Source: Terrisporobacter sp. (lineage in GTDB: Bacteria; Bacillota_A; Clostridia; Peptostreptococcales; Peptostreptococcaceae). Taken from it: 15,229 nt of DNA. The stretch is from NCBI GenBank assembly GCA_029851945.1, contig JARKUZ010000027.1, positions 1-15,229 on the forward strand. The letters are read 5' to 3'. The notes beneath the pieces were generated by a model that was not told where the DNA came from, searched no databases, and saw only the letters and a program-made list of their open reading frames with translations. A program made the position numbers and the translations under genes. This document shows, in pieces, positions 8,471-14,131 of the stretch; positions within the stretch are counted from its first letter, which is position 1; every line of letters starts with the position of its first letter.

Positions 8471-8495
8471 GGAGGAACAGATTGTTCCTCCTTTT
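8471..8495 (+). terminator. Terminator after the ABC operon
   Basis: A 9-bp perfect stem, GGAGGAACA (8471-8479) and TGTTCCTCC (8483-8491), with a 3-base loop is followed by four T. The bases before it are A-rich, so it may act in both directions between two convergent genes. Confidence 0.85.
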
Positions 8496-8528
8496 GAATG
8501 GGAGCTTTAGTAAAATATGGATACAAAT

Positions 8529-8929
8529 TTATACTATATAAGCATCACTAAATACTTTTGATATAGCTTTGTTTTTAAAATTTATAGCATTTTCTCTATC
8601 CTCAAAATCTCCTATACACATACGATATAGTTTTTATTTTTCGTTTCCTTATTTACAAAAGATAAAAGCTCATTAGATATTGTATTTGCTATATTTTCTA
8701 GAAAATAATTATTAGATATATTTTTCTCAAATTCTATATTTGATATAAAGTCTATCTCTATTAAAATAGCAGGCATAGTTGTTTTTTTAAGTACATAAAA
8801 TTCTTTTAATTTTTCTAATGAGTTTTTTATTAAGCTTCCTATTTTTAGGGCTACGTCGCTTTCTTTTGAAAACTTTCCCAATGCTCCTGAGTCTTTGCCA
8901 CCATGCCCAAAGTCTAAGTACCATTTCAT
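8529..8929 (-). pseudogene. Broken N-acetylmuramoyl-L-alanine amidase with SPOR domain
   Basis: The gene starts normally: AAGGAG lies 8 bases before the ATG at 8929. The protein opens like an Amidase_3 enzyme with zinc ligands H9 (DFGHGG) and E23 (KESD). After about residue 42 it jumps directly to the C-terminal part of the domain (EFYVLKKTTMPAILIEIDFISN). Roughly 75 residues are therefore missing in frame, including the second zinc histidine. The frame then ends at a TAG at 8614-8612, 105 residues in. A second frame continues through YRMCIGDFEDRENA and ends with KVFSDAYIV at a TAA (8531-8529), which is a SPOR-like peptidoglycan-binding module. Removing two bases from the TATAT near 8625 would join the two frames. 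The gene has thus lost its active site and been shifted off its binding domain. It probably came from an autolysin or phage-type lysin gene. Confidence 0.85.
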
Positions 8930-9011
8930 ATTATCAACTCCTTTTTTATTAGAGAGATTCTTTAGATTAAATTAATATATGTGTATGAGTTAAGTTTGTC
9001 CTTAAAAAACA

Positions 9012-9029
9012 AATTGTATGGTTACAATT
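9012..9029 (+). promoter_or_regulatory. Palindrome next to the ECF promoter
   Basis: AATTGTA (9012-9018) and TACAATT (9023-9029) form a perfect 7-4-7 inverted repeat. It ends four bases before the -35 element of the promoter at 9034. The position fits a regulator that activates, or that overlaps the polymerase footprint. I cannot match it to a known vitamin regulator with confidence. Confidence 0.45.
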
Positions 9030-9033
9030 AATA

Positions 9034-9062
9034 TTGAGAATTTTTATAAATATAAATATAAT
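9034..9062 (+). promoter_or_regulatory. Sigma-A-type promoter of the ECF S-component gene
   Basis: TTGAGA (9034-9039) and a perfect TATAAT (9057-9062) are separated by 17 bases, in an AT-rich stretch 37 bases before the ATG at 9099. No riboswitch fold is apparent in the short leader. Confidence 0.75.
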
Positions 9063-9098
9063 TAATTTATAAGATACTCAAAATTTGGAGGGAGTAAT

Positions 9099-9611
9099 AT
9101 GGATAATAAAACTAAAAAAATTGTAATAAATGGACTTATGATAGCCTTAGTATGCCTTGCTACAATGACTATCCAAATTCCAATATCTGGCACACAAGGA
9201 TATGTAAATGTAGGTGATAGTGTAATATTTATTTCATCAATTTTATTTGGACCATTTACAGGAATGATTGCAGGGGGAGTAGGTTCAGCACTAGCAGATA
9301 TTTTAAGTGGATATACTCATTGGGCATTATTTACTCTTATTATAAAAGGATTAGAAGGATATATAGTAGGTGTTACTATATTAAAAAGACATACAATTAT
9401 AAATATGGTTTCTTCAACTTTACTAGGAAGTATAGTTATGGTAATTGGTTACTTCTTAGCAGGTATATTATTAAATGGAGGTGTTTTAGTTTCAGCAGGT
9501 TCTATACCAGCAAACATAGTTCAAGGAATAACAAGTATAGTTATAGCAGTTCCTATTACTTGCTCTTTAAGAAAAATAAGTTATGTAAAGCGTCTTAAGG
9601 CTCAACACTAA
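9099..9611 (+). CDS. ECF transporter S component
   Basis: This is a 170-residue membrane protein with about five or six hydrophobic segments, the usual size for the substrate-binding S subunit of an energy-coupling-factor importer. The segment from about residue 33, GYVNVGDSVIFISSILFGP, followed by AGGVGSALADILSGY and LIIKGLEGYIVG, is typical of the ECF_ribofla_trS-like family (PF07155). The N-terminal helix carries the short-residue pattern used to contact the T subunit. No EcfA or EcfT gene is nearby, so it would use a shared energising module encoded elsewhere. The substrate is probably a vitamin or its precursor but cannot be named from the sequence. A GGAGGGAG ribosome binding site supports the start. 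The gene is monocistronic, with a promoter and a terminator of its own. Confidence 0.9.
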   Translation: MDNKTKKIVINGLMIALVCLATMTIQIPISGTQGYVNVGDSVIFISSILFGPFTGMIAGGVGSALADILSGYTHWALFTLIIKGLEGYIVGVTILKRHTIINMVSSTLLGSIVMVIGYFLAGILLNGGVLVSAGSIPANIVQGITSIVIAVPITCSLRKISYVKRLKAQH

Positions 9612-9617
9612 AAATAA

Positions 9618-9646
9618 AGCTAAGGATTTTATCCTTGGCTATTTTT
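9618..9646 (+). terminator. Terminator of the ECF S-component gene
   Basis: A 10-bp stem with one G-T pair (9618-9627 with 9631-9640) and a 3-base loop is followed by ATTTTT. It starts seven bases after the stop codon. Confidence 0.85.
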
Positions 9647-9701
9647 ATTATATTAATCTAATTATAAAGAAGAGAGATATAAAAAAGAATTGATAGAATA
9701 G

Positions 9702-9730
9702 TTTACAAAATTAATTTTTTAGCATAACAT
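9702..9730 (+). promoter_or_regulatory. Possible promoter of the arsR-like operon
   Basis: TTTACA (9702-9707) and TAACAT (9725-9730) are 17 bases apart. The -10 element overlaps the operator-like sequence at 9728-9749, the arrangement expected for repression. Confidence 0.5.
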
Positions 9731-9749
9731 ATGATTAAAAGTGAATATG
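9728..9749 (+). promoter_or_regulatory. Operator-like site upstream of the arsR-like gene
   Basis: An imperfect palindrome of 22 bases has the outer arms CATAT and ATATG (inside TGAATATG). It matches the core of the perfect palindrome at 10963-10984 at 16 of 22 positions, with the same spacing. It lies 22 bases before the ATG at 9772 and overlaps the presumed -10 box. The likely binder is the ArsR-family protein encoded next to it. Confidence 0.5.
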
Positions 9750-9771
9750 ATAATTTGATAAAGGAGATTTT

Positions 9772-10164
9772 ATGAAGATAATACAAATGTTAAAAGCTTT
9801 AGGAGATGAAACTAGAATAAGAATAGTTAATATTTTAAGAGAAGGTCCATTATGTGTTTGTGAAATTGAATCAATACTTGAAATTACACAATCTAATGCA
9901 TCTAGGCATTTGAATAAATTAATGAATGCTAATATAGTTACTTATTATAAAGAGGCAAAATATGTGTATTATAAATTAGATGAAAAAACTTTAAAAAAAT
10001 ATAATTTTATAAAAGTTTTTTTAGAAAATGAATTAGATAAAGAAGAAAAATTAAAATATGACTATGATATTTTAACAGCCTATAAAGATGCTGGGTTAAA
10101 TTGTGAAAATGTATCTAAAGTTAAAGATATAATTTGTAAAATTAACAAAAGAAAATCAAGTTAG
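9772..10164 (+). CDS. ArsR/SmtB-family transcriptional regulator
   Basis: This is a 130-residue winged-helix repressor. Residues 1-75 hold the ArsR fold: LKALGDETRIRIVNIL, then GPLCVCEI, the recognition helix TQSNASRHLNKL, and the wing AKYVYYKLD. The pair C28/C30 lies in the CVC position of the arsenic-sensing ELCVCDL box. The third cysteine of the E. coli ArsR site is replaced by E33, as happens in Gram-positive members. The C-terminal tail (76-130) is longer than in many ArsR proteins and holds two more cysteines, C111 and C122. The metallophosphoesterase gene starts 11 bases after its stop, so the two form an operon. Arsenite, or another soft metal or metalloid, is the expected signal. The operator-like site upstream suggests autoregulation. 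Confidence 0.9.
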   Translation: MKIIQMLKALGDETRIRIVNILREGPLCVCEIESILEITQSNASRHLNKLMNANIVTYYKEAKYVYYKLDEKTLKKYNFIKVFLENELDKEEKLKYDYDILTAYKDAGLNCENVSKVKDIICKINKRKSS

Positions 10165-10175
10165 GAGTAAAGAAC

Positions 10176-10919
10176 ATGAGAATAGCAGTAATATCAGATA
10201 TACACAGTAATATATATGCACTTGATAAAGTTCTATTAGATATTGGTAAAAAAAATATAGATATGACAGTATGCACAGGTGATCTAGTAGGTTATGCAAC
10301 AAGACCAAATGAAGTTATACATAGGATAAAGGAAGAAAGTATACTTACTATAATGGGAAATTATGATGATGCTATAGGAAACTCTAAAATAGTATGTGGA
10401 TGTGATTATCCAGATCCTGAAGATGCTCATAATGCTGGACTTTCAATGTATTTTACAGGGAAAGAAATAACTGAAGAAAATAAAAAATATTTAAGAAATC
10501 TTCCGAAAGAAGTAGTATTAATTTTTAACAATAAAACTATAAGATTTGTTCATGGAAGTACGAGAGTAATAAATGAATACTTAAAGGAAAACTCTAAAGA
10601 AGCAGATGAAGTTATGAACGAGTTGGTAGAAGATATATTAGTTTGTGGTCATACTCACATACCATATGCAAAGTATTATGGAGAAAAATTACTTGTAAAT
10701 GCAGGAAGTGTAGGAAAGCCAAAGACTAATAGACCTTATGCAAATTATGTAATTATAGATATAAAAAATAATGATGAATTAGTAAAAACTTCTTCAAGTG
10801 TTGAAGTTGAAATAATTGAAGTAGAATATAATTTTGAGAAACTAGCAAAAGAAATTGAGGAAAATGAAATACTACCAAATAAATTTGCAAGACTTATAAG
10901 AGAAGGTAGCTCAAAATAA
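10176..10919 (+). CDS. Metallophosphoesterase (YfcE/Metallophos_2 type)
   Basis: This 247-residue phosphoesterase has all the metal-binding motifs: D8 and H10 (SDIHSN), D36 (GDLVGY), N62 (GNYDD), H126 (VHGS), and H159/H161 (GHTH). The fold is that of the calcineurin-like superfamily, in the branch that hydrolyses phosphodiesters or phosphomonoesters with two metal ions. Between N62 and the lid there is an insert with a C74-G-C76 pair (VCGCDYPDPEDA). The C-terminal 50 residues form an acidic helical extension. GGAG precedes the ATG. Co-transcription with a metal-sensing regulator suggests a link to metal or metalloid stress, but neither the substrate nor the role can be read from the sequence. 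There is no signal peptide, so it is cytosolic. Confidence 0.88.
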   Translation: MRIAVISDIHSNIYALDKVLLDIGKKNIDMTVCTGDLVGYATRPNEVIHRIKEESILTIMGNYDDAIGNSKIVCGCDYPDPEDAHNAGLSMYFTGKEITEENKKYLRNLPKEVVLIFNNKTIRFVHGSTRVINEYLKENSKEADEVMNELVEDILVCGHTHIPYAKYYGEKLLVNAGSVGKPKTNRPYANYVIIDIKNNDELVKTSSSVEVEIIEVEYNFEKLAKEIEENEILPNKFARLIREGSSK

Positions 10920-10958
10920 ATCTAGAACTTAAGATAAAATGTTTATATTAAATATGAG

Positions 10959-10988
10959 TAAACATATTCACAAATTTGAATATGTTTA
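10959..10988 (+). promoter_or_regulatory. Perfect palindrome upstream of the arsD-like gene
   Basis: TAAACATATTCA (10959-10970) and TGAATATGTTTA (10977-10988) form a perfect 12-6-12 inverted repeat. No T-run follows, so a terminator is unlikely. The size and the TTCA/TGAA core fit an ArsR/SmtB-family operator. Its core resembles the site before the arsR-like gene at 16 of 22 positions. Confidence 0.6.
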
Positions 10989-11071
10989 TATAAGTAAGAA
11001 GTATTTGTTGAATTAGAAAATAAAACTAGATATTAGTTTGTAAAATAAAATTATATCGGAGGTAAATAATT

Positions 11072-11398
11072 GTGAGAATAGAGATTTTTGAATCAATGAG
11101 TTATGGAATACAAGGTTTAACGGATACGTCTAAGGATATGAAAGCTTCAAAATTTCATCAAGATTTAAATATGTTAAAGTCTCAACACAATGATATAGAA
11201 GTTTTAACTTATAAGGTGGATGTATATAAAGCTAGACCTAAAAAAATAGATTTTTTAATAAATACAGGTGTAAATAAATTAGTTAAGGAAATGAGCAATA
11301 AAAAGTTACCTATAATATTTATAAATGATGAGATTTTTAAATATGGAGAATATCCAAATATAGAAGAAATTAAAGCATATATACAAGCTAGAAATTAA
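11072..11398 (+). CDS. ArsD-like protein lacking all cysteines
   Basis: This 108-residue protein has the thioredoxin-like layout of ArsD, the arsenite metallochaperone. It starts with the strand RIEIFE and has a central DLNMLKSQHNDIEVLTYKVD. Later it has FLINTGVNKLVKEM, then the cis-proline-like LPIIFINDEIFKYGEYPN and a final helix. In ArsD the first strand is followed by a Cys-Cys pair and a third cysteine that bind As(III). Here that loop reads SMSYGIQGLTD and the protein contains no cysteine at all. The start is GTG at 11072, nine bases after CGGAGG. It lies 152 bases after the metallophosphoesterase and has its own palindrome upstream. It cannot bind arsenite as ArsD does, so it may be a repurposed binding or regulatory protein. 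A plain thioredoxin-fold protein is the alternative. Confidence 0.7.
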   Translation: MRIEIFESMSYGIQGLTDTSKDMKASKFHQDLNMLKSQHNDIEVLTYKVDVYKARPKKIDFLINTGVNKLVKEMSNKKLPIIFINDEIFKYGEYPNIEEIKAYIQARN

Positions 11399-11496
11399 TT
11401 TTAAATATTAATATATGTATGTATATTTGATATAAATCGTAACTATTATATTTAAACTAATATATTATATAATTATAAATAAAAGGGGAGATTTAT

Positions 11497-11853
11497 ATGT
11501 CAAATATTAAAAATGATTGTAAGATTATACAAAATCATATAAAAAAGTCAAAATCTAATTTAAGTGTATTTATGTATACAACTAACGGAATTATCTTTAT
11601 GTTAATGACACCTTTTGTAAAACTTCACGAAAAACACTTTAATAAAATTGAAGAATATGTAAATATCCTTAATGATTATTCCAAAGAAAACAATTTAGAT
11701 ATAAAATTTGATAATTTTTATGAGATTCAAAATTCATCTATTATGTACAGTCAACCACAGTTAGGGTCATTAACAATTAAACAATATGAAGCGAGAATAA
11801 AATATTTAAACACTCTAAACGAGAGAGTTGAATCTTTAAAAGGATGTATATAA
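11497..11853 (+). CDS. Unrecognised small helical protein
   Basis: This is a 118-residue protein with a good ribosome binding site (AAGGGGAG) and ordinary codon use. It is mostly helical. A short moderately hydrophobic stretch at residues 20-40 (LSVFMYTTNGIIFMLMTPFV) looks too polar for a clear membrane segment. A helix follows (KHFNKIEEYVNILNDY), and another charged helix lies at the end (QYEARIKYLNTLNERVESL). I do not recognise a family. It is monocistronic, with a terminator at 11916-11946. Confidence 0.7.
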   Translation: MSNIKNDCKIIQNHIKKSKSNLSVFMYTTNGIIFMLMTPFVKLHEKHFNKIEEYVNILNDYSKENNLDIKFDNFYEIQNSSIMYSQPQLGSLTIKQYEARIKYLNTLNERVESLKGCI

Positions 11854-11915
11854 AAAGTTTAAATTTTGATTGTATTATTTATATGGTTTTACAACTTAAT
11901 AAAAGAAATAAAAAA

Positions 11916-11946
11916 GTGATCTAGAAAAATTTCTAGTCACTTTTTT
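11916..11946 (+). terminator. Terminator after the orphan small protein
   Basis: GTGA (11916-11919) pairs with TCAC (11937-11940) and CTAGAAA (11921-11927) with TTTCTAG (11930-11936), with one bulged T. Six T follow and six A precede, so it may work in both directions. Confidence 0.88.
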
Positions 11947-12058
11947 ATTTAAATAAATATTTTTCATAAGGCTTTATTTAAAGATATATTAAATAAAAAA
12001 AATAATAAATTAATATATTTAACTGTAAATTCTACTTCAAAATATAAAAAAATCAATA

Positions 12059-12103
12059 TGTCGACTAGAAATTGCAAATTTCGACAAGGTGGATATGTAT
12101 AAT
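12059..12103 (+). promoter_or_regulatory. Two Spo0A-box-like sites and a promoter -10
   Basis: TTCGACA at 12080-12086 is the exact reverse complement of the Spo0A box TGTCGAA. TGTCGAC at 12059-12065 differs at one base and points the opposite way. A TATAAT (12098-12103) follows, with TTGCAA (12073-12078) as a weak -35 at 19 bases spacing. A GAAATT/AATTTC inverted repeat lies between the two boxes. Confidence 0.5.
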
Positions 12104-12168
12104 TAATATGGTGAAGCCAAAAATCGCAATATTTGGTAATAAATTTAATTAAGAAAAGGAGAGAAAGT

Positions 12169-12528
12169 ATGAATATAGTTAAATTAGGATTTTTTGGATT
12201 TGAAAATATGGGGAAAGAACATGAAGGATTTAGACATTTCTTAGGAACTAATGAAGAAATAATATACTCATTTAAAGGAATAAGAGATGAACTTGTATTT
12301 ACAGACAAAAGAGTAATAATGCTTAATATTCAAGGATTAACAGGAAAGAAAAAAGAATTTAGATTTTTTCATTACAACAAAATAAACAGCTATGCAATAG
12401 AGAGTTCTGGAAGTTTTGATTTAGACAGTGAAGTTAAGTTAGTAATAGGTAGTGTTCAGTATGAGTTTGAACTAGGTAAAGGAATAGATGTAATGGCTAT
12501 AGGTAGATTAATAAGTGATGCAGTATAA
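12169..12528 (+). CDS. Bacterial PH-domain protein (bPH_1 type)
   Basis: This is a 119-residue protein made of one domain. EEIIYSFKGIRDELVFTDKRVIMLNIQGLTGKKKEF is followed by HYNKINSYAIESSGSFDLDSEVKL and a final helix (GIDVMAIGRLISDAV). This is the pattern of bacterial PH-like domains (PF08000) found in many Firmicutes. I start it at the ATG at 12169 because AAAAGGAGAG lies directly before it; an in-frame TTG at 12133 has no ribosome binding site. It has no membrane segment. The gene is preceded by the Spo0A-box-like sites and followed 48 bases later by the coiled-coil membrane protein, so the two are probably co-transcribed. The molecular role of this family is not established. Confidence 0.85.
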   Translation: MNIVKLGFFGFENMGKEHEGFRHFLGTNEEIIYSFKGIRDELVFTDKRVIMLNIQGLTGKKKEFRFFHYNKINSYAIESSGSFDLDSEVKLVIGSVQYEFELGKGIDVMAIGRLISDAV

Positions 12529-12576
12529 AAAATTTTAAATAGTAATAATAAATTTTATATCAAGGAGAGCAATTAT

Positions 12577-13212
12577 ATGAATAAGTTTTTAGCAAAAATT
12601 AAGGAAATGGGTGCAAAGAAAGTAATAAGCTACATAGCTACATTTGTAGTAGCAGCTTTCCTAGGAATAGGTATGGGAGCATCTGGAATGGTATCAAAAG
12701 CTGATTATGATGAATTAAAATCAAAGTATGATACAGTAAATAATGAACTAGAAAGTTCAAAGAATAAGGTAAATGAACTACAAGCAAAAGTAGATGAAGC
12801 AAAGCCATTCTTTGAGATGAAAGATGCAGAAAAAGAAGCTATGAAAATAGAAACTCATAAAAAAGAAGAAGAAAATAAAAAAGAGCAAGAAAGAATAGCT
12901 AAAGAGAAGAAAAAAGAAGAAGAAGCAAAGAAACAAGCTGAATTAGATGCAAGAAGTATAACTTTAGGAAATGGAACTTATTTAGTAGGTAAGGATATAC
13001 CAGAAGGTGTATATGATGTATATGCTGTAAAAGGTGGAGGAAATGTAATGTCATCTGACTTTAGAGTAAATCTAATAATGGGTGTAAGTGGAAGTGATGA
13101 TTTTTATCAAAGAGAAGAACAAAACGTAGTATTAAAGGATGGTACTAATATAGAGTTAAAAGGAGTTACAGTAAAATTTGTTCCAGATGATGGGTATGTT
13201 ATAAATAACTAA
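12577..13212 (+). CDS. Membrane-anchored coiled-coil protein with C-terminal beta domain
   Basis: This is a 211-residue protein. One membrane segment lies at about residues 16-38 (ISYIATFVVAAFLGIGMGA). A long charged coiled coil at about 42-125 follows, rich in K, E and A. A compact beta domain fills 126-211 (ITLGNGTYLVGKDIPEGVYDV, then GGNVMSSDFRVNLIMG and VTVKFVPDDGYVI). The GTYLVGKDIPEG-YD pattern occurs in many uncharacterised Firmicutes and phage-associated proteins. The signal-like segment has no clear cleavage site, so it probably stays anchored with the stalk outside. AAGGAGAG supports the start. It follows the PH-domain gene in a probable operon and has its own terminator. The function is unknown. 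Confidence 0.82.
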   Translation: MNKFLAKIKEMGAKKVISYIATFVVAAFLGIGMGASGMVSKADYDELKSKYDTVNNELESSKNKVNELQAKVDEAKPFFEMKDAEKEAMKIETHKKEEENKKEQERIAKEKKKEEEAKKQAELDARSITLGNGTYLVGKDIPEGVYDVYAVKGGGNVMSSDFRVNLIMGVSGSDDFYQREEQNVVLKDGTNIELKGVTVKFVPDDGYVINN

Positions 13213-13230
13213 TAAATAATTAAGATATAA

Positions 13231-13256
13231 AGAGGAACGATTCGTTCCTCTTTTTT
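13231..13256 (+). terminator. Terminator of the PH-domain/coiled-coil operon
   Basis: AGAGGAACG (13231-13239) and CGTTCCTCT (13243-13251) form a 9-bp perfect stem with a 3-base loop, followed by a run of T to 13256. Confidence 0.9.
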
Positions 13257-13328
13257 GTTTGATGTGTTATACACTAGTGATAAAATTTATATTAAGAGTA
13301 AAATCCTTATAAATTTAAGATTACTGAT

Positions 13329-13802
13329 TTAATACGAAGATAAGCTAGAATTTATATGTTTTTTCATGATAAAATTCGTTAGTCTTACACCATTTCTCTC
13401 AACAAATTGTTTTTTTATTACTTCATATCCTCGCTTCTCAAAAAATGGTTTTGCGGTTATGGATGAATGAGTTATAATGTGTTCTACAGAATATCGTTTT
13501 TCTAATCTATCGCAAAGGGCAGTAGCAATACCAATATTTTGATAATCCTTATGCACATATAATCTATCCAAATATCCTTGATTATTGATATCACCAAATC
13601 CAACTATCATATTATTTTCTTCTGCAACTAATGTATAGTTATTTAAAAAAGATTTATTCCATTCATAAATATCAACATTTCCTGTAGCCCATACATTTAA
13701 TTGCTTTTGAGTATAGTCTTTTGCATTAATGAAATGAACCGTATTATAAAACAAATCTGCGATTTTATTACAATCACTCGATTTATATTCTCTTATCTCC
13801 AT
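13329..13802 (-). CDS. GNAT-family N-acetyltransferase
   Basis: This is a 157-residue acetyltransferase with the full GNAT fold. The acetyl-CoA binding motif is LYVHKDYQNIGIATALCDRLE, with the Q88-N-I-G-I-A93 loop. It is preceded by the strand MIVGFGDINNQGYLDR and followed by IITHSSITAKPFFEKRGYEVI. It is close to the small YafP-like group that acetylates small molecules or protein N-termini. The acceptor cannot be predicted. GGAGG a few bases before the ATG supports the start. It is convergent with the preceding operon, and no clear terminator of its own was found. Confidence 0.92.
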   Translation of the reverse strand: MEIREYKSSDCNKIADLFYNTVHFINAKDYTQKQLNVWATGNVDIYEWNKSFLNNYTLVAEENNMIVGFGDINNQGYLDRLYVHKDYQNIGIATALCDRLEKRYSVEHIITHSSITAKPFFEKRGYEVIKKQFVERNGVRLTNFIMKKHINSSLSSY

Positions 13803-13900
13803 ATTTCTTTTCCTCCAAAATTTCTATTTACTATAAAATTCTTATTTTAAGTTATCATTTGGTTAATTACAATATTTGTAAATAGCTGATTTAAAATGTA

Positions 13901-14131
13901 TTATATGAACTTTTTCATATAATATAATTCTTCAATGGGAGTATTTAACTCCTTTGAAATTCTAATAGCCAATTTAAGTGAAGGATTGTATTTTACATTT
14001 TCTAAGCGAGCTATAGCTTCCCTTCTAACATTAACTTTATTAGCTAATTCTTCTTGAGTTAATTCATTAAATTGACGATACTTTTTAAAATTACTAATAA
14101 ACTTTGCTATAATTTTAGTTCTCTGTATCAA
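13901..14131 (-). CDS. XRE-family transcriptional regulator with doubtful start
   Basis: The frame encodes an XRE helix-turn-helix protein of about 65-76 residues. LTQEELANKVNVRREAIARLE is the HTH, followed by NPSLKLAIRISKELNTPIEELYY. The usual LENGKYNPS of these small regulators reads LENVKYNPS. No ATG or GTG occurs before the conserved part. The only initiator is a TTG at 14131-14129, which has no ribosome binding site and lies inside the preceding DUF3796 gene. The domain itself seems to begin at about FKKYRQF. Either an uncommon start (TTG or ATT) is used with coupling, or the start has been lost. It follows the DUF3796 gene, a common pairing in which the XRE protein represses the pair. 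Confidence 0.7.
   Translation of the reverse strand: MIQRTKIIAKFISNFKKYRQFNELTQEELANKVNVRREAIARLENVKYNPSLKLAIRISKELNTPIEELYYMKKFI

Noticed and set aside
9063..9098. Possible riboswitch in the leader of the ECF S component
   Set aside because: With the promoter at 9034-9062 the leader is only about 30 bases, too short for any known vitamin riboswitch, and no hairpin is seen.
9320..9598. 92-residue frame inside the ECF S-component gene
   Set aside because: It overlaps a clearly conserved membrane protein gene in another frame and has a low-complexity Tyr/Ser/Lys composition. It is a shadow.
12059..12086. Possible LexA/SOS site
   Set aside because: The sequence lacks the CGAAC-N4-GTTC core of Firmicutes LexA sites; the match to Spo0A boxes is better.
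11964..12308. 114-residue minus-strand frame over the start of the PH-domain gene
   Set aside because: It has no ribosome binding site, overlaps the conserved PH-domain coding region and the promoter, and has no recognisable domain.
13272..13279. 8-bp palindrome CACTAGTG between convergent genes
   Set aside because: It is too short, has no T-run and lies away from any promoter. Chance is enough.
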